Notes: generated by a model from the sequence alone, not told the origin. A stretch of DNA of 64,000 bases from Myxocyprinus asiaticus (GCF_019703515.2 NC_059362.1:30048326-30112325), one strand, 5' to 3'. Numbered from the stretch's first letter, positions 46,294 through 58,906 are shown. Program-made: numbers and translations.

Positions 46294-48055
46294 GAGGCAG
46301 TATAGTTTGTAAATTCACCACATCACTATAAAGAATCCATCATTGTGAGAGTTTTAATTTTTTTAGCATGTTACCTTTTTACTGCAACTGGAAAGTCTTT
46401 GTATAGCCATTGTGTTACAATTTATTTAAAAATAAATTATTGTAATTTTGTAGTTTGTCCTTTAACACCAGTTTTTGATGAAACTTGACAATTCCTCGCA
46501 GTTTAACGTTGTGAAAAAAAATCACTGACAGACGTTTATGATTAAATGCAACCCCTAATATTATGTTTTGTCTTATATGACCTAGCAGTGTGAGAATACT
46601 ACACCCTCCAACTTCAACAACCCCCCCCCCCCCCCCTTAGTAAGTGGCAAGTAGGGTTGACAAATTATATAAAAAAAGACTAAGTATTTTGCTTTATAAA
46701 TGCATAAAAGGAATTTTGGATAAACAGCAATATCACTGTGCGCTTCCCGTTAATCATCAAAAGGGAAGAGAAAAATGAGCATTACGGCAACAGCGCATTC
46801 ATGCACACTAATGCAGCCCCACGCATCAGAGCTTGTTACAATAAGAGCGTTGCTCCTTTGCAAGAGTTCTCCCTTTTAAATCAGTGCTCAGCTTTTTGAT
46901 TTGGTTCAAAAACAATTTCTTATTGAAGATATGATCAAATATGGATTTATTTTGTTTTATCTCCTCATTCTGCAGAGACAATCCCTACTGTATGTCATGC
47001 AAATGGGACCCTCCAAATGCTTGCACAATTCATTCTTAGCTTATCTACGGTGAAGCAGGCCGGGCCAGTCTTATCCAGTCCAAAATGTTCAATATTTATG
47101 GATAGAAACAAGCCCCAACCAATGTTTTTATTTATTTATTTATTTTATTTTTTTATTTTTTATTTTTTTCAGTTCTGATGATAAAAACAAACAAACAAAC
47201 AAACAAACAAAAAAAAAAAAAAACATTGTGACACCGACCATGAGGCTATCATCAAACTCTGGCTCTGTTTTTATCAAGAGAGACCACTGACCAATTGAGT
47301 GAGCTGGCCCCTATTGTCCTGGGCTTATAACCTTATGAATAAAAATTTTCTGGGATAGTCTCTCAGCACACCATCTGAATTCTTCATGGCAGATTTCCCC
47401 CAAATAATCTAAACATAGACCCAAAGGCTTTAAACAAGGGGGTTCATTCAAAGAGAAAATGACTAATTTAGTATATTCTGTCTTTTTACCATTTTCAAAG
47501 AGTCAACCAAGCCTAGAGAGTCAGTAGTAGAGAGGAATCTTCATGCATCTGGGATCAGGTGCATCACATGCATCACATATACATGTCTGCAATGCCCCGA
47601 TTCCCTCGCAGGCCTTCAGCCTTAGGCTCACTAAAAAGAAACTTGATACGTTGAAAAGCAATACCGAACAATGTGCCCCTCTTGAACACAATCACAGCTC
47701 TGGGAGCGAGACCAGCTCCTCTCAATCTGACAAGTAGTGACCTCCTGCCCAGACAGATGCAGCTGTGTGTGAATAAGACTGAAAAAGAAACAGAGTGAGA
47801 GAGAGTGTGTGCATGAGAAAGAGTCTAGTTTCTACAACTGCACTGAACACTGCCATTGTAAATATTACAAATGATGTGACACTGTCTGCTGGGGAAAATA
47901 CTGGGGATTCTTTAGTATTACACCACTGACTAAGCCTCTTGAATGAAGTGTCTTTAATAGGGGTTGGAATCAGTAGGAACCTGGTGATACAGTATTACTT
48001 CGTGATCCAATAATATTGCGATAATTAGTGTATTGTGATTAAAAACTGGGATATA
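46290..48055. other. unique intergenic DNA, no gene seen
   Basis: Has a 16-C run (46621-46636), an (ATTT)n tract near 47130 and an (AAAC)n/poly-A tract near 47190-47222. 47230-47340 contains CCCCTATTGTCCTGGGC, a SOX-like word. No coding evidence. Confidence 0.4.
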
Positions 48056-48557
48056 CACTCACTGAGCACTTTATTAGGAACACTATGGTCCTAATAAAGT
48101 GCCCGATGTGGTCTTCTGCTGTTGTAGCCCATCCGCCTCAAAGTTTGACATGTTGTGCATTCTGAGATGCTATTCTGCTCACTACAATTGTACAGAGTGG
48201 TTATCTGAATTACTGTAGCCTTTCTGTCAGCTCGAATCAGACAGGCCATTGTCCGTTGACCTCTCTCATCAACAAGACATTTCACTCACTGGATGTTTTT
48301 GTTTTTGGCACCATTCTAGAGACTATTGTGCATTAAAATCCCAGGAGATCAGCAGTTACAAAAATACTCAAACCAACCCGTCTGGCACCAACAATCATGG
48401 CATGGTCGAAATCCCTGAGATCAAATTTTTTTCCCCATTCTGATGGTTGATGCAAACATGATTTTATGCATTGCACTGCTGCCACATGACTGGCTGATTA
48501 GATAATCGCATGAATAAGTAGGTGTACAGGTGTTCCTAATAAAGTGCTCAGTGAGTG
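48056..48557 (-). mobile_element. Tc1-like deletion derivative 3
   Basis: CACTCACTGAGCACTTTATT and inverse; left TA is intact (48054-48055), right reads CA. Minus-strand remnants of the same transposase N-terminus include KCLVDERGQRTMACLIRADR and NSISECTTCQTLRRMGY, with a deletion between the conserved blocks. Confidence 0.85.
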
Positions 48558-48691
48558 CACTGCAGTCTTTTACTGACTTCTTTCGCATTTATCTTCATTG
48601 GACTTCGGTGCTTTGCGCAACAAGTGCTGAACTTCCTACTTTTAGAGTAGTGTTGTATAAAAAAAAAATGATGTAAGGGGAATAGCATATT

Positions 48692-49173
48692 TGTTACACC
48701 CACTGCGCCTGCCATCTCCTCCGAACGCCGCCAGAGGTCGCCATCACCTGAGTTTTAACATTTCACGAACTACATTTCCCATAATCCTCCAGTCAGACTG
48801 ATTACTCTTCCACCTGTATCACATTTAACCCTGTCTATTTAAGTTCCCAGTTTCCACGCATTCAATGCAAAGTCTTGTTTGCATAGTCTACAATTCTGAG
48901 CATTATTACTATCATTGATTACCCTGTGTTTGACTCCTGCCTGTTCTCCGAATTCCCCAGCCTTCTTGTGAGTGTTTTGGATTTACTGCCTGTTTATTGG
49001 ATTACCCCTCTGCCTATCGGACTTACTTTGTTTGCCTTTCTGGACTGCCTATCTGTGTACCGATCCCTTGCCTTTGTTTTTGCTCTTTGTTTTGTTACTT
49101 TGTTTTTACTATTGATTTGCCTTATTAAACTGCACATGGATCTTAACACTACTGCCCCGGCATCTTTGCTACA
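48692..49173 (+). mobile_element. solo LTR
   Basis: A 482-bp unit starting TGTTACACCC and ending GCTACA, flanked by identical ATATT on both sides (48687-48691, 49174-49178). It contains a TATA-like TATTTAAG (48836-48843) and a poly(A) signal ATTAAA (49124-49129), in the right order for an LTR. No internal retroelement sequence is adjacent, as expected after LTR-LTR recombination. The words CGCCAGAGGTCGCC and AACTACATTTCCCATAATCC are those of fish Gypsy-like LTRs as I recall them. Confidence 0.85.
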
Positions 49174-49214
49174 ATATTGTGGTAAACAAGCCACTTGTTC
49201 ATCATAAAGGAGTA

Positions 49215-49800
49215 AGTGGGAACTGGGTTATCAACCAAAAATACTTTTAATAAACAAAACACAACATAAAACTGCTTTTCAGCATAACCCAAACACACGT
49301 CGACACACACACAGTTCTGTGTGTCTCTCTCCCTCTCTCTGGTGTCTCTGGCTCCTCCTTATCTCTCTCTCCCGCTGATTGGGGCAACGCCCGATTCAGG
49401 CCGGGGAACCAACCGGCCTGACCTACCCCCCCCCCTTCCTGGAGGGGAGGAGTTGCCCCTTCAGCCGTTCCACTGCCGGCTGGTCTTCCCCTCCTCCTGG
49501 GAACCTGAGTAGGATGAGGGGAGGGAGAGGGGAGAGCCTGAGAGAGAAAGAAAAGTAAAACACTCCGGTTCCCGACCACGCCGCCATTTGGTCCTCAGCC
49601 AGCTGTGCAGCGGTCCTCCATGACACCCGGCAATGGCACTGGACTTCGCCTCCTGGCAGACAGCAGCGGGCTCCTCCACCTCCTGGCGAACCACTCCAGT
49701 ACCACTGTCTCCCACTGATTGGGGCAACTCAGCACCAGGTGTGCATCCTCACGGCCTGGCCACGCCCTCCTCTGGGTCACACATATCTTAGTTCCAGCAC
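49215..49800. repeat. G/C- and CT-rich dispersed repeat, unidentified
   Basis: A sharp compositional change with TTTTAATAAACAAAACA, CT-rich runs, two copies of GATTGGGGCAAC (about 49377 and 49718) and a poly-C run. It resembles 32431-32630 in layout. Open frames here are compositional artefacts. Confidence 0.4.
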
Positions 49801-51023
49801 GTTTATCATTAAATAGAAAAACTAGCTGTCTAGCTTTACAGAGGATCTGTACAAACATTCTAAACAAGTGATAGACTTACTCTACATGCTTAGCTCATTC
49901 TGAGTTTACAATTTAGTCAAATAGAAATAATTGAGTGTTTAGAGAGATTTGCAGAAAGTTGCTAGAAAGATAACTATAGTAAGAAGCCATCACCCATGAG
50001 CTCTCTCTCCCTCTCTCTCTCTTTCTCTCTATCTCAGCAGGGGGCCTGTGGCAGGCTTACAGAGCATCAGTCTTTGTTGAAAATTGATTTCCATCGTCCC
50101 CCCACAGCAGAAGGCTCAGGTCACATCCCAGCCTGCCCAAACAACATAACGGCAAATAAACTGAGAGCAAGTCGCCTGGAAATTAAAAAAACTGGAGAAA
50201 AAAACAACAAAACATGCGATATTGCCTCAAATTGACCAGCTTCACTGCCAGTATATCTGTGTGCATGCTGCGTGTATGGAGGTTGCACTTGTATGTATTT
50301 TTCCTCCCACTTATGTAGAGCAATGTTGTTTGTGTACATATTCTGAATGATATGAGCTCTCTCTCACTTTCTCTCTCTCTGAGGCATTCCATCTGATTAT
50401 GAGTACTTTGCAATCTGCGGCAGTTTGATTGATGCTCCACCTCCATGAGCGGAATTTTGAGCAGCACCTCCTTAAAGCAGCCTGTTATGTGTCTGCAAGC
50501 TGGTAACCTTGAATTTATGTTTCCACGGCAACAGAGCTGGTCATGCATTATGGATTATCATTGAAATTCTACACCACCTACTTAACATAATAATGGGGGC
50601 TTGAGACTTAATCAAATCAGCCATTCTGTGTGAGTTTGAGTGTCTATGTACATGAGTGATTGTATATCATTCTGTATGATTGTTTATATGAATGTATATG
50701 TTTACTTCTGTACATGTGTTCAAGTGTCTGTTTAAATGTATATACTGTATGCTGATGCTTTCCATATAACACAAAGATGAGGCAGAAACTAGTAAAGCAA
50801 ATTCTGAGCTGTTCAGCTTGTACGTGTGTTAATGTGATCTTGATATTGTAAGTGTGATGTGTAAAACCTATTTCTACTTTGCATTGAAAAGCCATCTAAA
50901 CTATGACCTACCCTAAAGGGAAGAGCCTTGGCACATTGCACAAAGGTTCTTTGAAAGTGTACTTTGGAATCCTGACTGATTCAATCCAACAACCCTGTGA
51001 CTATTGATATGACAAATGTAAGG
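49801..51023. other. unique intergenic DNA, candidate conserved block
   Basis: CT-rich tracts near 49998-50038 and 50358-50390. The block 50390-50620 is evenly composed and includes AATCTGCGGCAGTTTGATTG and ATGCATTATGG. No coding evidence. Confidence 0.35.
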
Positions 51024-51290
51024 TTAAAGGAATAGTTCAACCAAAAATTAAAATTAAACATGTTGATTCAAACCCATATGACCTTCTGTCTTCCGCCAAA
51101 CACAAAAAGATTTAGATAAAATGTTAGCCTCAGTCAGCATTCGTTTTCATTGCATCTTTATTCCATACAGTGAAAGTGAATGTTGACTTAGGCTAACATT
51201 CTGCCTAACATCTCCTTTTGTGTTTCATGGAAGAAAGAAAGTCATACAGGTTTAGAACAACAATTTAGGGAACCATTTAGGAAGCAATGG
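51024..51290. mobile_element. MITE family A relative
   Basis: TTAAAGGAATAGTTCAACC at left and GAAAGTCATACAGGTTTAG at right. GAATGTTGACTTAGGCTAAC pairs imperfectly with TTAGCCTCAGTCAGCATTC. Confidence 0.6.
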
Positions 51291-52040
51291 GGCATTCGAA
51301 GTTCACCCAGAATGTTCACCTACATCAAAATCAATCAAGGACTATATTTTTAGCAAGGCTTGATGTAGGATTATGTGTTGCCATTAGAGAACAGGACGTA
51401 CTGTATGAGTGAGACACACATCCAGGGCATTCTTTGTAGGGTACAACAGGGCTAAAGGCCCCCCGGGATAAAAGGCACTTATGATTTCAATTTTTCCTAA
51501 AACACTAAACTTTTCTTAACACCTGTTAGTCACTATACAGTGCAAAAAGTTTCTTCATCTATTAGATCATTGCGTGCAATGTCTAAAGTTTGATTTTGAG
51601 GTAATTTTATCTAACATTTAATCTTTTTTAAATGTTGCAAATTTATGTAGCTAACGAGAATCCTTGAAATTATCAAAATAATTTATTTATCATTTTCAGT
51701 TGTGTTCAAGGTGACTAAATCAAAAGTGTTTTTTTTTTTAAAAAACTGTCCAATGCGTGAAAGGATAGTTTTTGGGGTAAAAAGCCCCCCTGTTTCAGGG
51801 GCTAAAACACCCTATAAAACACATCGTTTTTCTGTGACAAATAGATTATGAAAATGTTTTTTTCAAAGTGGGCTCACATTGACTGATCCAATCACAATGG
51901 AGAGAAATTTGTTTATAGAATACTTGGGATGTTATGAAAAAAGTGGTTACTTTGAATAAGCATTTCCTTATTTTTTTACTCAAAAAGCATCTTGCGAGTC
52001 AATACATTTTGCCCTATAACTGTTCCTATATTTAGGCAAT
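51291..52040. other. intergenic DNA, no gene seen
   Basis: A/T-rich; CAGGGCTAAAGGCCCCC and CCCCCCTGTTTCAGGGGC are suggestive of an old element but do not form clean terminal repeats. Confidence 0.35.
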
Positions 52041-52650
52041 ATCAGTTTTACTCATATGTCTTTCTTGCTTTCTTCTGAGGAATGCAAAAGGAGTAATTTT
52101 AAAGGATGTCCCATTGGCTAATTTCAATACAATGGCATTTGATAGTATACCGTTCTTTTTTATGCAGAACACAAAATGAAAAATTATGAATATTCCAATC
52201 CGTCTTTTCAGCACAATAGCAGTTATTAGGGACTCACTTTAAAGCATAAAAAAGAACCCAGAAGGATCATAAAAGTTCATGCCACCCGTGGGTTATATTC
52301 CAAGTCTTCAGAAGGAAAAAAGTTCACAGTGGCACGCATGTTTACACAAAATCTTATTGTTTTTAGCGCTGAACAGCGTAAGCCACTGTGAAGAAGCCTC
52401 TCTCATAGAGCTCATGAACGCGTAACCAGTTTCAAGATTTTCAATGAAAAATTACTTACATTTTGAATTGACTTCAGAAGACTTGGAATATGATGAACGA
52501 GTCACATGGACTACTTTTTTTTTTTATACTTTTGGGGTCAAAAAAAGTTCTTTTTATGTTTCGCATAAGAGAGAAAGACATACAAGAACGACATGAGGGT
52601 GAGTAAGTTATGACAGAATTTTTATTTTTGGGTTAACTATCCCTTTAAAG
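52041..52650. mobile_element. MITE family A relative, left end decayed
   Basis: Right end ATTTTTGGGTTAACTATCCC followed by TTTAA. AAGTCTTCAGAAGG and CTTCAGAAGACTTGG are internal inverse words. Confidence 0.6.
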
Positions 52651-53985
52651 GAGGAATACAGTTCTCTGTCAGTTTGTATCATTTTAGTGATTAATGAGTC
52701 TCTCAAACAAGCAGCCCTGCTTGCGCCCACATTTTTTTGTAAAACCTTAAAATTTGGATGTGAATTATTATTGTTTTGTTTCTCTTGGATGTGTTGATTT
52801 TGACCCTACATTGCCTTATGAATTATATGTTTGAAGAAACATATGGTATATTGTAAAAATACATATTGTGGAATGTATTTTTATTCTGATACAGGATGTG
52901 CTCGATCTGCTTCCTAGGAGTCAGCCATTTCTAGTGCTGTCCAATTGTCAAAATTGTTCCAGTCCGCTGAAACGTTCGCTCCCTAGATATTTCCCAGAAT
53001 GCACCATAAAACTAACTATTCAATTCCAGGAAAAAGTCGCCATGTCTTCTTGAGTCTCTTAAGTAGTCAGAAATGGTGAGAGAGCACATAGACTATTCAA
53101 CTAATGATTGAGATTTCCACCCTGTTACTCCTTCCCGAAGCAAATAATAGTGTACTGTATTCCTGGTAAACTGCTGAGTCACTGATTTTACGTAAGGGTC
53201 AATATGGGCAAGATATAAATGCAGAATTATACATCCTGGTTTGATCGCTCAATCCTCGCTTAAAAGCTGTAATTACTTTAATGTGCTTTAGTGTACTGTA
53301 TTGAGTAACATACTGCAGGCATAATTTCCCTCAGCTAGGCCTGAATTAACACTGTGAATCAATGTAAGAAGAACAGTCGGGCTTTGCTGTCTCGCTGTGA
53401 AGGCTCCTCTATTGTTCTTTCACAGTATTGACAATGAATCAAGCAGCAGGGTTCATTACAGAGACATGGAGACAAAAGACAGAGGTGTTATAACTTCATA
53501 ATTAAGCTGGAGCCAATATGACAGCATAAGATGACGTAACCCAACGAAACCAGAGCTGTGCAGTCTATGATTTCTAGCACACATACAAAAGTGCAACACG
53601 GAATGACATGTTTAGACTCACAGGGACTCTTACAGCTCCATTAATTACCAGAAACCTTTAATTAGTTGCTGTATTCAAGCTTGTGTTCGTGTGTGATAGA
53701 AGTGTAAACTGGCCATATCACCCTTTTAGCATTTGTCTAAAGTAACTGGTTGATAACAAATGCAAAATTAATGTGCAAAGACAATGTGTGAGATAATGAC
53801 TAGACTATGACAGCTGAGGTGGGGATAAAGTGCGTGGGACTTTGATGCCTGATTAAGCAACCATATCAGTCCCCGTCTCTTGCCTGTCAAGAAAACCTCT
53901 TATAGATTTAATTATAAACACAATGTGGGCAGAAAAGGCCAGATCTGCAGTGAGCGCTGGTCTGAGTAAAAACAAACCAGTATGA
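52651..53985. other. unique intergenic DNA, candidate regulatory
   Basis: No repeats. 53180-53700 carries ATTGTT (53411-53416) and ACAATG (53431-53436) facing each other, and homeodomain-like ATTAATTACC near 53640. No coding evidence. Confidence 0.35.
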
Positions 53986-53987
53986 AC

Positions 53988-55270
53988 CTGTTTACACCTT
54001 GTATTAAGATGCATCTCGTATGATCCGATCACAACTTATGACCACCTTAACCTATGACCACTTGTGTTCGGATTTTGAGGGGAGGGTCTGTGATTTCATA
54101 ATGACATACATCAATCACTATGTCAGTGTGTTACTGCATGATATTAAATTGCAACAAAGTTATAAAAGACAAAAAAAAAAAAAAAAAAAAAAACACTACG
54201 CTGTTTCTCCCAGATGCAACTGAAATTTAATCTAAGCACAAATTATCCACTGTTTTAGTGGAGTACCCATATTAACCTGAGCTTCAGATGTGTGCGTGTC
54301 ACTGCATGTTGATATCAGATACACTGAAGAAGATCTGTTAAGTTCTTGTGCTTGTGTATGTATCCGCTTTTTCCATGTTTCTGATCGGACGGTTATTTCC
54401 TTTTAAAGCAGAAGGTAATCGGCAATGTTTAAACTCTTATTTTAGTGCAGTGGTTGAACGACACGTCTCTGCTCTCCAGGACGCAATCAGGACGGATTAG
54501 CATTTACATCTAAAATGCGATATGGTGACATGCGTTTTTTACTACCTTTGTATGTGTTTTTTGTGATAAGATCACAAAATATTTTAGACTCCGTTTACAC
54601 TTTATTTAGTGCTGACCACTTGTTATCAGATCACCTGAGACATCTTAAGGGAATAGTTCATCCAAAAATGAAAATTCTCTCATCATTTACTCCCCTGTAT
54701 GATTTTCTTTCTTCTGCAGAACACAAACAAAGATTTTTAGAAGAATATTTCAGCTCTGTAAGTCCATACAATGCAAGTGAATGGTGACCAGACCTTTCAA
54801 GTTTAAAACAGCACATAAAGGCAGCATAAAAGTAATCCATATGACTCCAGTGGTTAAATCGATGTCTTCAGAAGCGATATAATAGGTTTAGGCGAGAAAC
54901 AAATCAATACTTAAGTCCTTTTTTACTATAAATATCCACTTTCACATTCTGAAAGTGAAAGTGGAGATTTATATGTAAAAAAGGATTGTAATATTGATCT
55001 GTTTCTCACCCGAAGTGATTGCATTGCTTCAGAAGACATATATTAAATAACTGGAGTCATATATGTATATCATATATATATGTGATTTTTGGAGCTTCAA
55101 AGTTCTGGCCACCATTGAAAGACACCAACAGAGCTGAGATATTCTTCTAAAAATCTTTGTTTGTGTTCAGCAGAAGAAAGAAAGTCATGGAGATGGCATG
55201 AAAGTGAGTAAATGATGAGAGAATTTTCATTTTTGGGTGAACCATCCCTTTAATACCAGGTGTAAAAAAG
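53988..55270. mobile_element. MITE family C with a family A MITE inside
   Basis: Left end CTGTTTACACCTTGTATTA mirrors TAATACCAGGTGTAAAAAAG at right. The right end is separated from the body by the family A insertion. Non-coding. Confidence 0.7.
54649..55249. mobile_element. foldback MITE, family A, with TTAA target duplication
   Basis: GGGAATAGTTCATCC at left, GGGTGAACCATCCC at right, and TTAA on both sides (54645-54648, 55250-55253). The middle folds as TCCACTTTCAC and GTGAAAGTGGA. Confidence 0.88.
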
Positions 55271-57959
55271 AATCTATGTGTTCAAAGAACAAGCAAACAA
55301 AGTCTGATAATTGCAGTATGTTAATGTGTGTTACAATGTAAGAAAATATATTCATCATTATGGACAAAACAGGTTTTTACAAAGGTTGTTCATTTTATAC
55401 AGTAAGAGATTATTTTATACAGTATGAATTTGGACTACACTTGCTTGGTGACATTAAGTTTGCAATGATGCTAAGGGTTTATCTATTAGGCTATGGATTG
55501 ACAAGGAATTTATTTATTTAACCTGTAAACTCATCAGCATCACTTTGTTCATTCTTGAAGTGCAACTACGGTGATCAGATTCTCTGTTTTGGACTGCCAC
55601 CTCCATTCACCTGCACCGGTCCTCTAATCTGCCTGTCCAGTCAGATTAGAGGACTGGAACAAACTGTTTCATAATGTCTAATATACTTGGAAAGCCAATT
55701 AAGAGGAATGGCCATTAGATTGTTCTTTGATTCTCAAAATATAGATAGTAGAGACCATTTGTAGAAACCAAATAACATCAATAAACAAGCTCAGACCTTG
55801 GCCCTGGAACAGTATTGTGTTTATATGAACTGTACTTTGTGATTTACTTCTGCAAAAATGAATGTGGCATTACCCTTCAGAAGATATCTGCCAGTGTCTG
55901 TGTGTAGTATGCAAGTGTTTTATTTTGAATCACCATTTTGAACTAGATGTACTGTTCTGAGTTTCCATCTAATAGTCAGAAAAATATAGCGAGCCAGAGC
56001 CATGAAAAAGCAGTGATTCGCATATTCTGTCAAACACTGGGTGCTCCGCAAATTAAAAATTGCTTGGTCAAATGAGCTGCTGTGTCTGATTGAGGGCTAC
56101 ACAATTGGTGGTGACAGGTCCCGAGCAGAACATGTCAGAGGCATAATGGTGCTAAGGTAACCAGATGGCTAGTGATGGATTTGGCTGTCTGAATCTATTC
56201 CTACAGCTCAAGCACGCTAACTACACGTTGGACTGCTGCATATTCCCCCATAATTAGCTGCACATTTCTTCTTGGCTTCTACATGACAATCAGAAAAACA
56301 CTTTGCCTCAGAGCTGATAGAATATTTTGGAGGTGCAAATTAAGGTTCTGACATGTCATCTCTGAGATGCGGGGAAAAGATGCTGGGGCATACTGAAATG
56401 GTTTTAACAGAAAGGTTCTTATTTACATACGGTGCGTACACAGACAAATACAAATTAAAGTCAATTCGATGTTTGTCAGAAGAAAATTGGAAATTCCAAC
56501 TGCATCTTTTAAGAATCTTGCCAGTGACTTTTAACAGATGAGAGAAGTATTCACATTTCTATAATTCAAGTAAAAGTAAAGTGAACACATAATAGAGGTT
56601 TCAGTGTTTTCTTGAAAGCATAAGAGGACTTGCAGCTAATACTGTATTTATCTAGAATGAAAGTCACAAGTAATATTACATTATAATACACAATTGGGTT
56701 TATCTAAAGCAGGGAATAAAAATGGTTGAAGGAACAAAAAACAAAAAACAAAAAAAAGAACGAAATATTTTGCAGATAACCATAAACAGTGTACCTTTCA
56801 ATTGTTCTGCAGTGAAAATGTAATTTTTAAATGCAGGTAACTATACTTCATAAAAAAAAGAAAAAAAAAAAGAAAAATGTTTTTCGTTCTAAATGGTTAC
56901 CATTTGTAAAGGAGGCTGAAAAAGTAACCGGAATGAAAAAATACAGTTTGTTCTGATTGTTTAAGTAATGGCAGATGAGCGGAGTGTTTTGTAAATCTGT
57001 TTGAATATGTCATTATTTTTTCAATTAAATCTGATTCTGCTAGTGGTGCAGAAACTATACACTTCACCTTTAATTAAAACAAAAATAATATTATGTCCAC
57101 AAATTTCTAATGCCAAGGGCCTAGCAGAACTCAGAGCATCTATTCCACAATCACATAAACTGTTTTTGCTTCTAATTAGAAACTGGCCCATTGCTGTATA
57201 TGACCTTCAGAAATGTATGACCTCCACTGCTTCATTTTTCAGTCAATATTGTAACTGAAAACTGCGTAGACCGACTCTCATATCCTTATAAACTGTCTCT
57301 GACTCTGCAGGCTCATGTGATCCAGAGGCACCATCCACTAAGCTAGAAAAAGGTGGGCACAGAGATGCATACAGGGATGTATATCTGCTCCTCAGCGAGG
57401 GCAAGAGACAATCAGTGACATAAACAGATCTCACAGATCTCAATCTCACCCTGCATCTCCCTCCTGGCAATGAGAAGGGGGTCAGGGGGTGAGCAGAGAG
57501 GGGGCTGGTCACACATTCATGCTCTGATATTCTGCTTGTCTGGCTGTGGGGTGATTGATGACCGCATGTATGAAGCCTGAGATTCTCTCCAGCCGTGGTT
57601 GAAGAACCTTGAGAATGAAAGGGAAAGTGTGTATAGGAATGGGATTAAGGTCTACCATGAAAAGCCAAGATCTGACATAATGATTTGGATAGTGTTCTGT
57701 CTTTAGCAAGTATGTTTCACACAGAGAATGGCCTGTCTTTCCCGTTTGAATCCAGGGCAATGTATTAAGAACAAATCAAATTATATAGATTTTATTGCTC
57801 AAATGTTGGTCTTTCAAAGCACAGTAGTCTTATTGGAGATCTCAGATATGCTAAATTTATGTATCCACTTTGTCACAGATGTTTCACCTAAAATGCCACA
57901 GAAGCAGTGTTATTATAGTTTTGAATTTTTAATGTTGTTTTTATTTCTATTTTATATCA
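55271..57959. other. unique intergenic DNA, no gene seen
   Basis: Single-copy looking. A strong short hairpin lies at 55616-55657. 55980-56360 is an evenly composed block that could be conserved. No coding evidence. Confidence 0.4.
55616..55657. repeat. short hairpin
   Basis: GTCCTCTAATCTG (55619-55631) and CAGATTAGAGGAC (55642-55654) are perfect inverse complements around a 10-base loop. Two further C-G pairs lie outside one G-T mismatch. Confidence 0.9.
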
Positions 57960-58100
57960 ATCTGTCATTCCAAATTAGTTTTAGTTTTCATTAGTTTTCA
58001 CAGTTTGTCTGTTAGTTTTAGTTTAGTTTTCATTTTCTCAGTTTCAGTTTAATTAGTATTTAATTTTAGTTTTAGTTATTTTAGTTTTAGTATTTTTCAT
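57960..58100. repeat. degenerate TTTTAG-type tandem repeat
   Basis: Many near-copies of AGTTTTAGTT in a row. Confidence 0.7.
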
Positions 58101-58353
58101 GGCTGCCAAAGGAGAAGCATTTACTGCTATCATTTTTAAAAAGTCTAACATCATGACATTTCTCCGGGCATTCTTGTTGTTACCTCATTCTATTTGTATC
58201 ATCGTGTTTAATTTGGATTGTAAATGTTGCACATTTTATAACATAGGGTGAATATATGTAAAGTGGCACAGGACATTCACACTTGATCTCCATTGTATTC
58301 CATATGAGATGATGTATGTATCATTTCTTAACTAATCTTTGGGAATTAAACAA

Positions 58354-58857
58354 TTAAAGGGATAGTCCACCCAAAAATGAAAGTTCTCCAGTCCCAGATG
58401 TGTATGACATTCTTTCTTCTGCAGAACACAAAATAAGATTTTTAGAAGAATATGTAGCTCCATACAATGCAAGTCATCACGGTACAAAACCTTGAAGCTC
58501 CAAAAAGCACATAAAGGTAACATCCTTTTTTACTGTAAATCTTGACATCAGCAGTGTCATCTTTCCTGTAGACTGCAATTACAATATTTATAGTGAAAAA
58601 TGAGTTGCATTTTGGTCTGTTCTCACCCAAAACGGATTAGATTTCTTCAGAAGATATGATTTAAACCACTTAAGGATTACTTTATGTTACATTTGAGTGC
58701 TTTTTAGAGCTTCAAAGCTTTGGACCCAGTTTACTTGTATGGTATGGGCCTACAGAGCTGAGATGTTTCTATAATATATTTGCTTGTGTTCAGCAGAAGA
58801 AAGAAAGTCAAACACATGACGGAGAGTAAATAATAAGAGAATTGTCATTTTTGGGCA

Positions 58858-58858
<1 letters not shown>
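58354..58858. mobile_element. foldback MITE, family A, right end eroded
   Basis: TTAAAGGGATAGTCCACCC at left. The right end stops at TCATTTTTGGGCAAAG, where a CT tract begins. Confidence 0.75.

Positions 58859-58901
<43 letters not shown>
58859..58901. repeat. (CT)n microsatellite
   Basis: About 21 CT units replacing the expected MITE terminus. Confidence 0.95.

Positions 58902-58906
<5 letters not shown>

Noticed and set aside
48926..49207. Hydrophobic 93-codon frame resembling a small membrane protein
   Set aside because: It lies inside the solo LTR and is produced by its T-rich R/U5-like sequence.
49247..49727. Proline/serine-rich open frames
   Set aside because: Compositional frames in a CT- and G/C-rich repeat on both strands; no domain.
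51436..51815. Possible MITE with CAGGGCTAAAGG ends
   Set aside because: The proposed ends share only a few bases and no target duplication was found.
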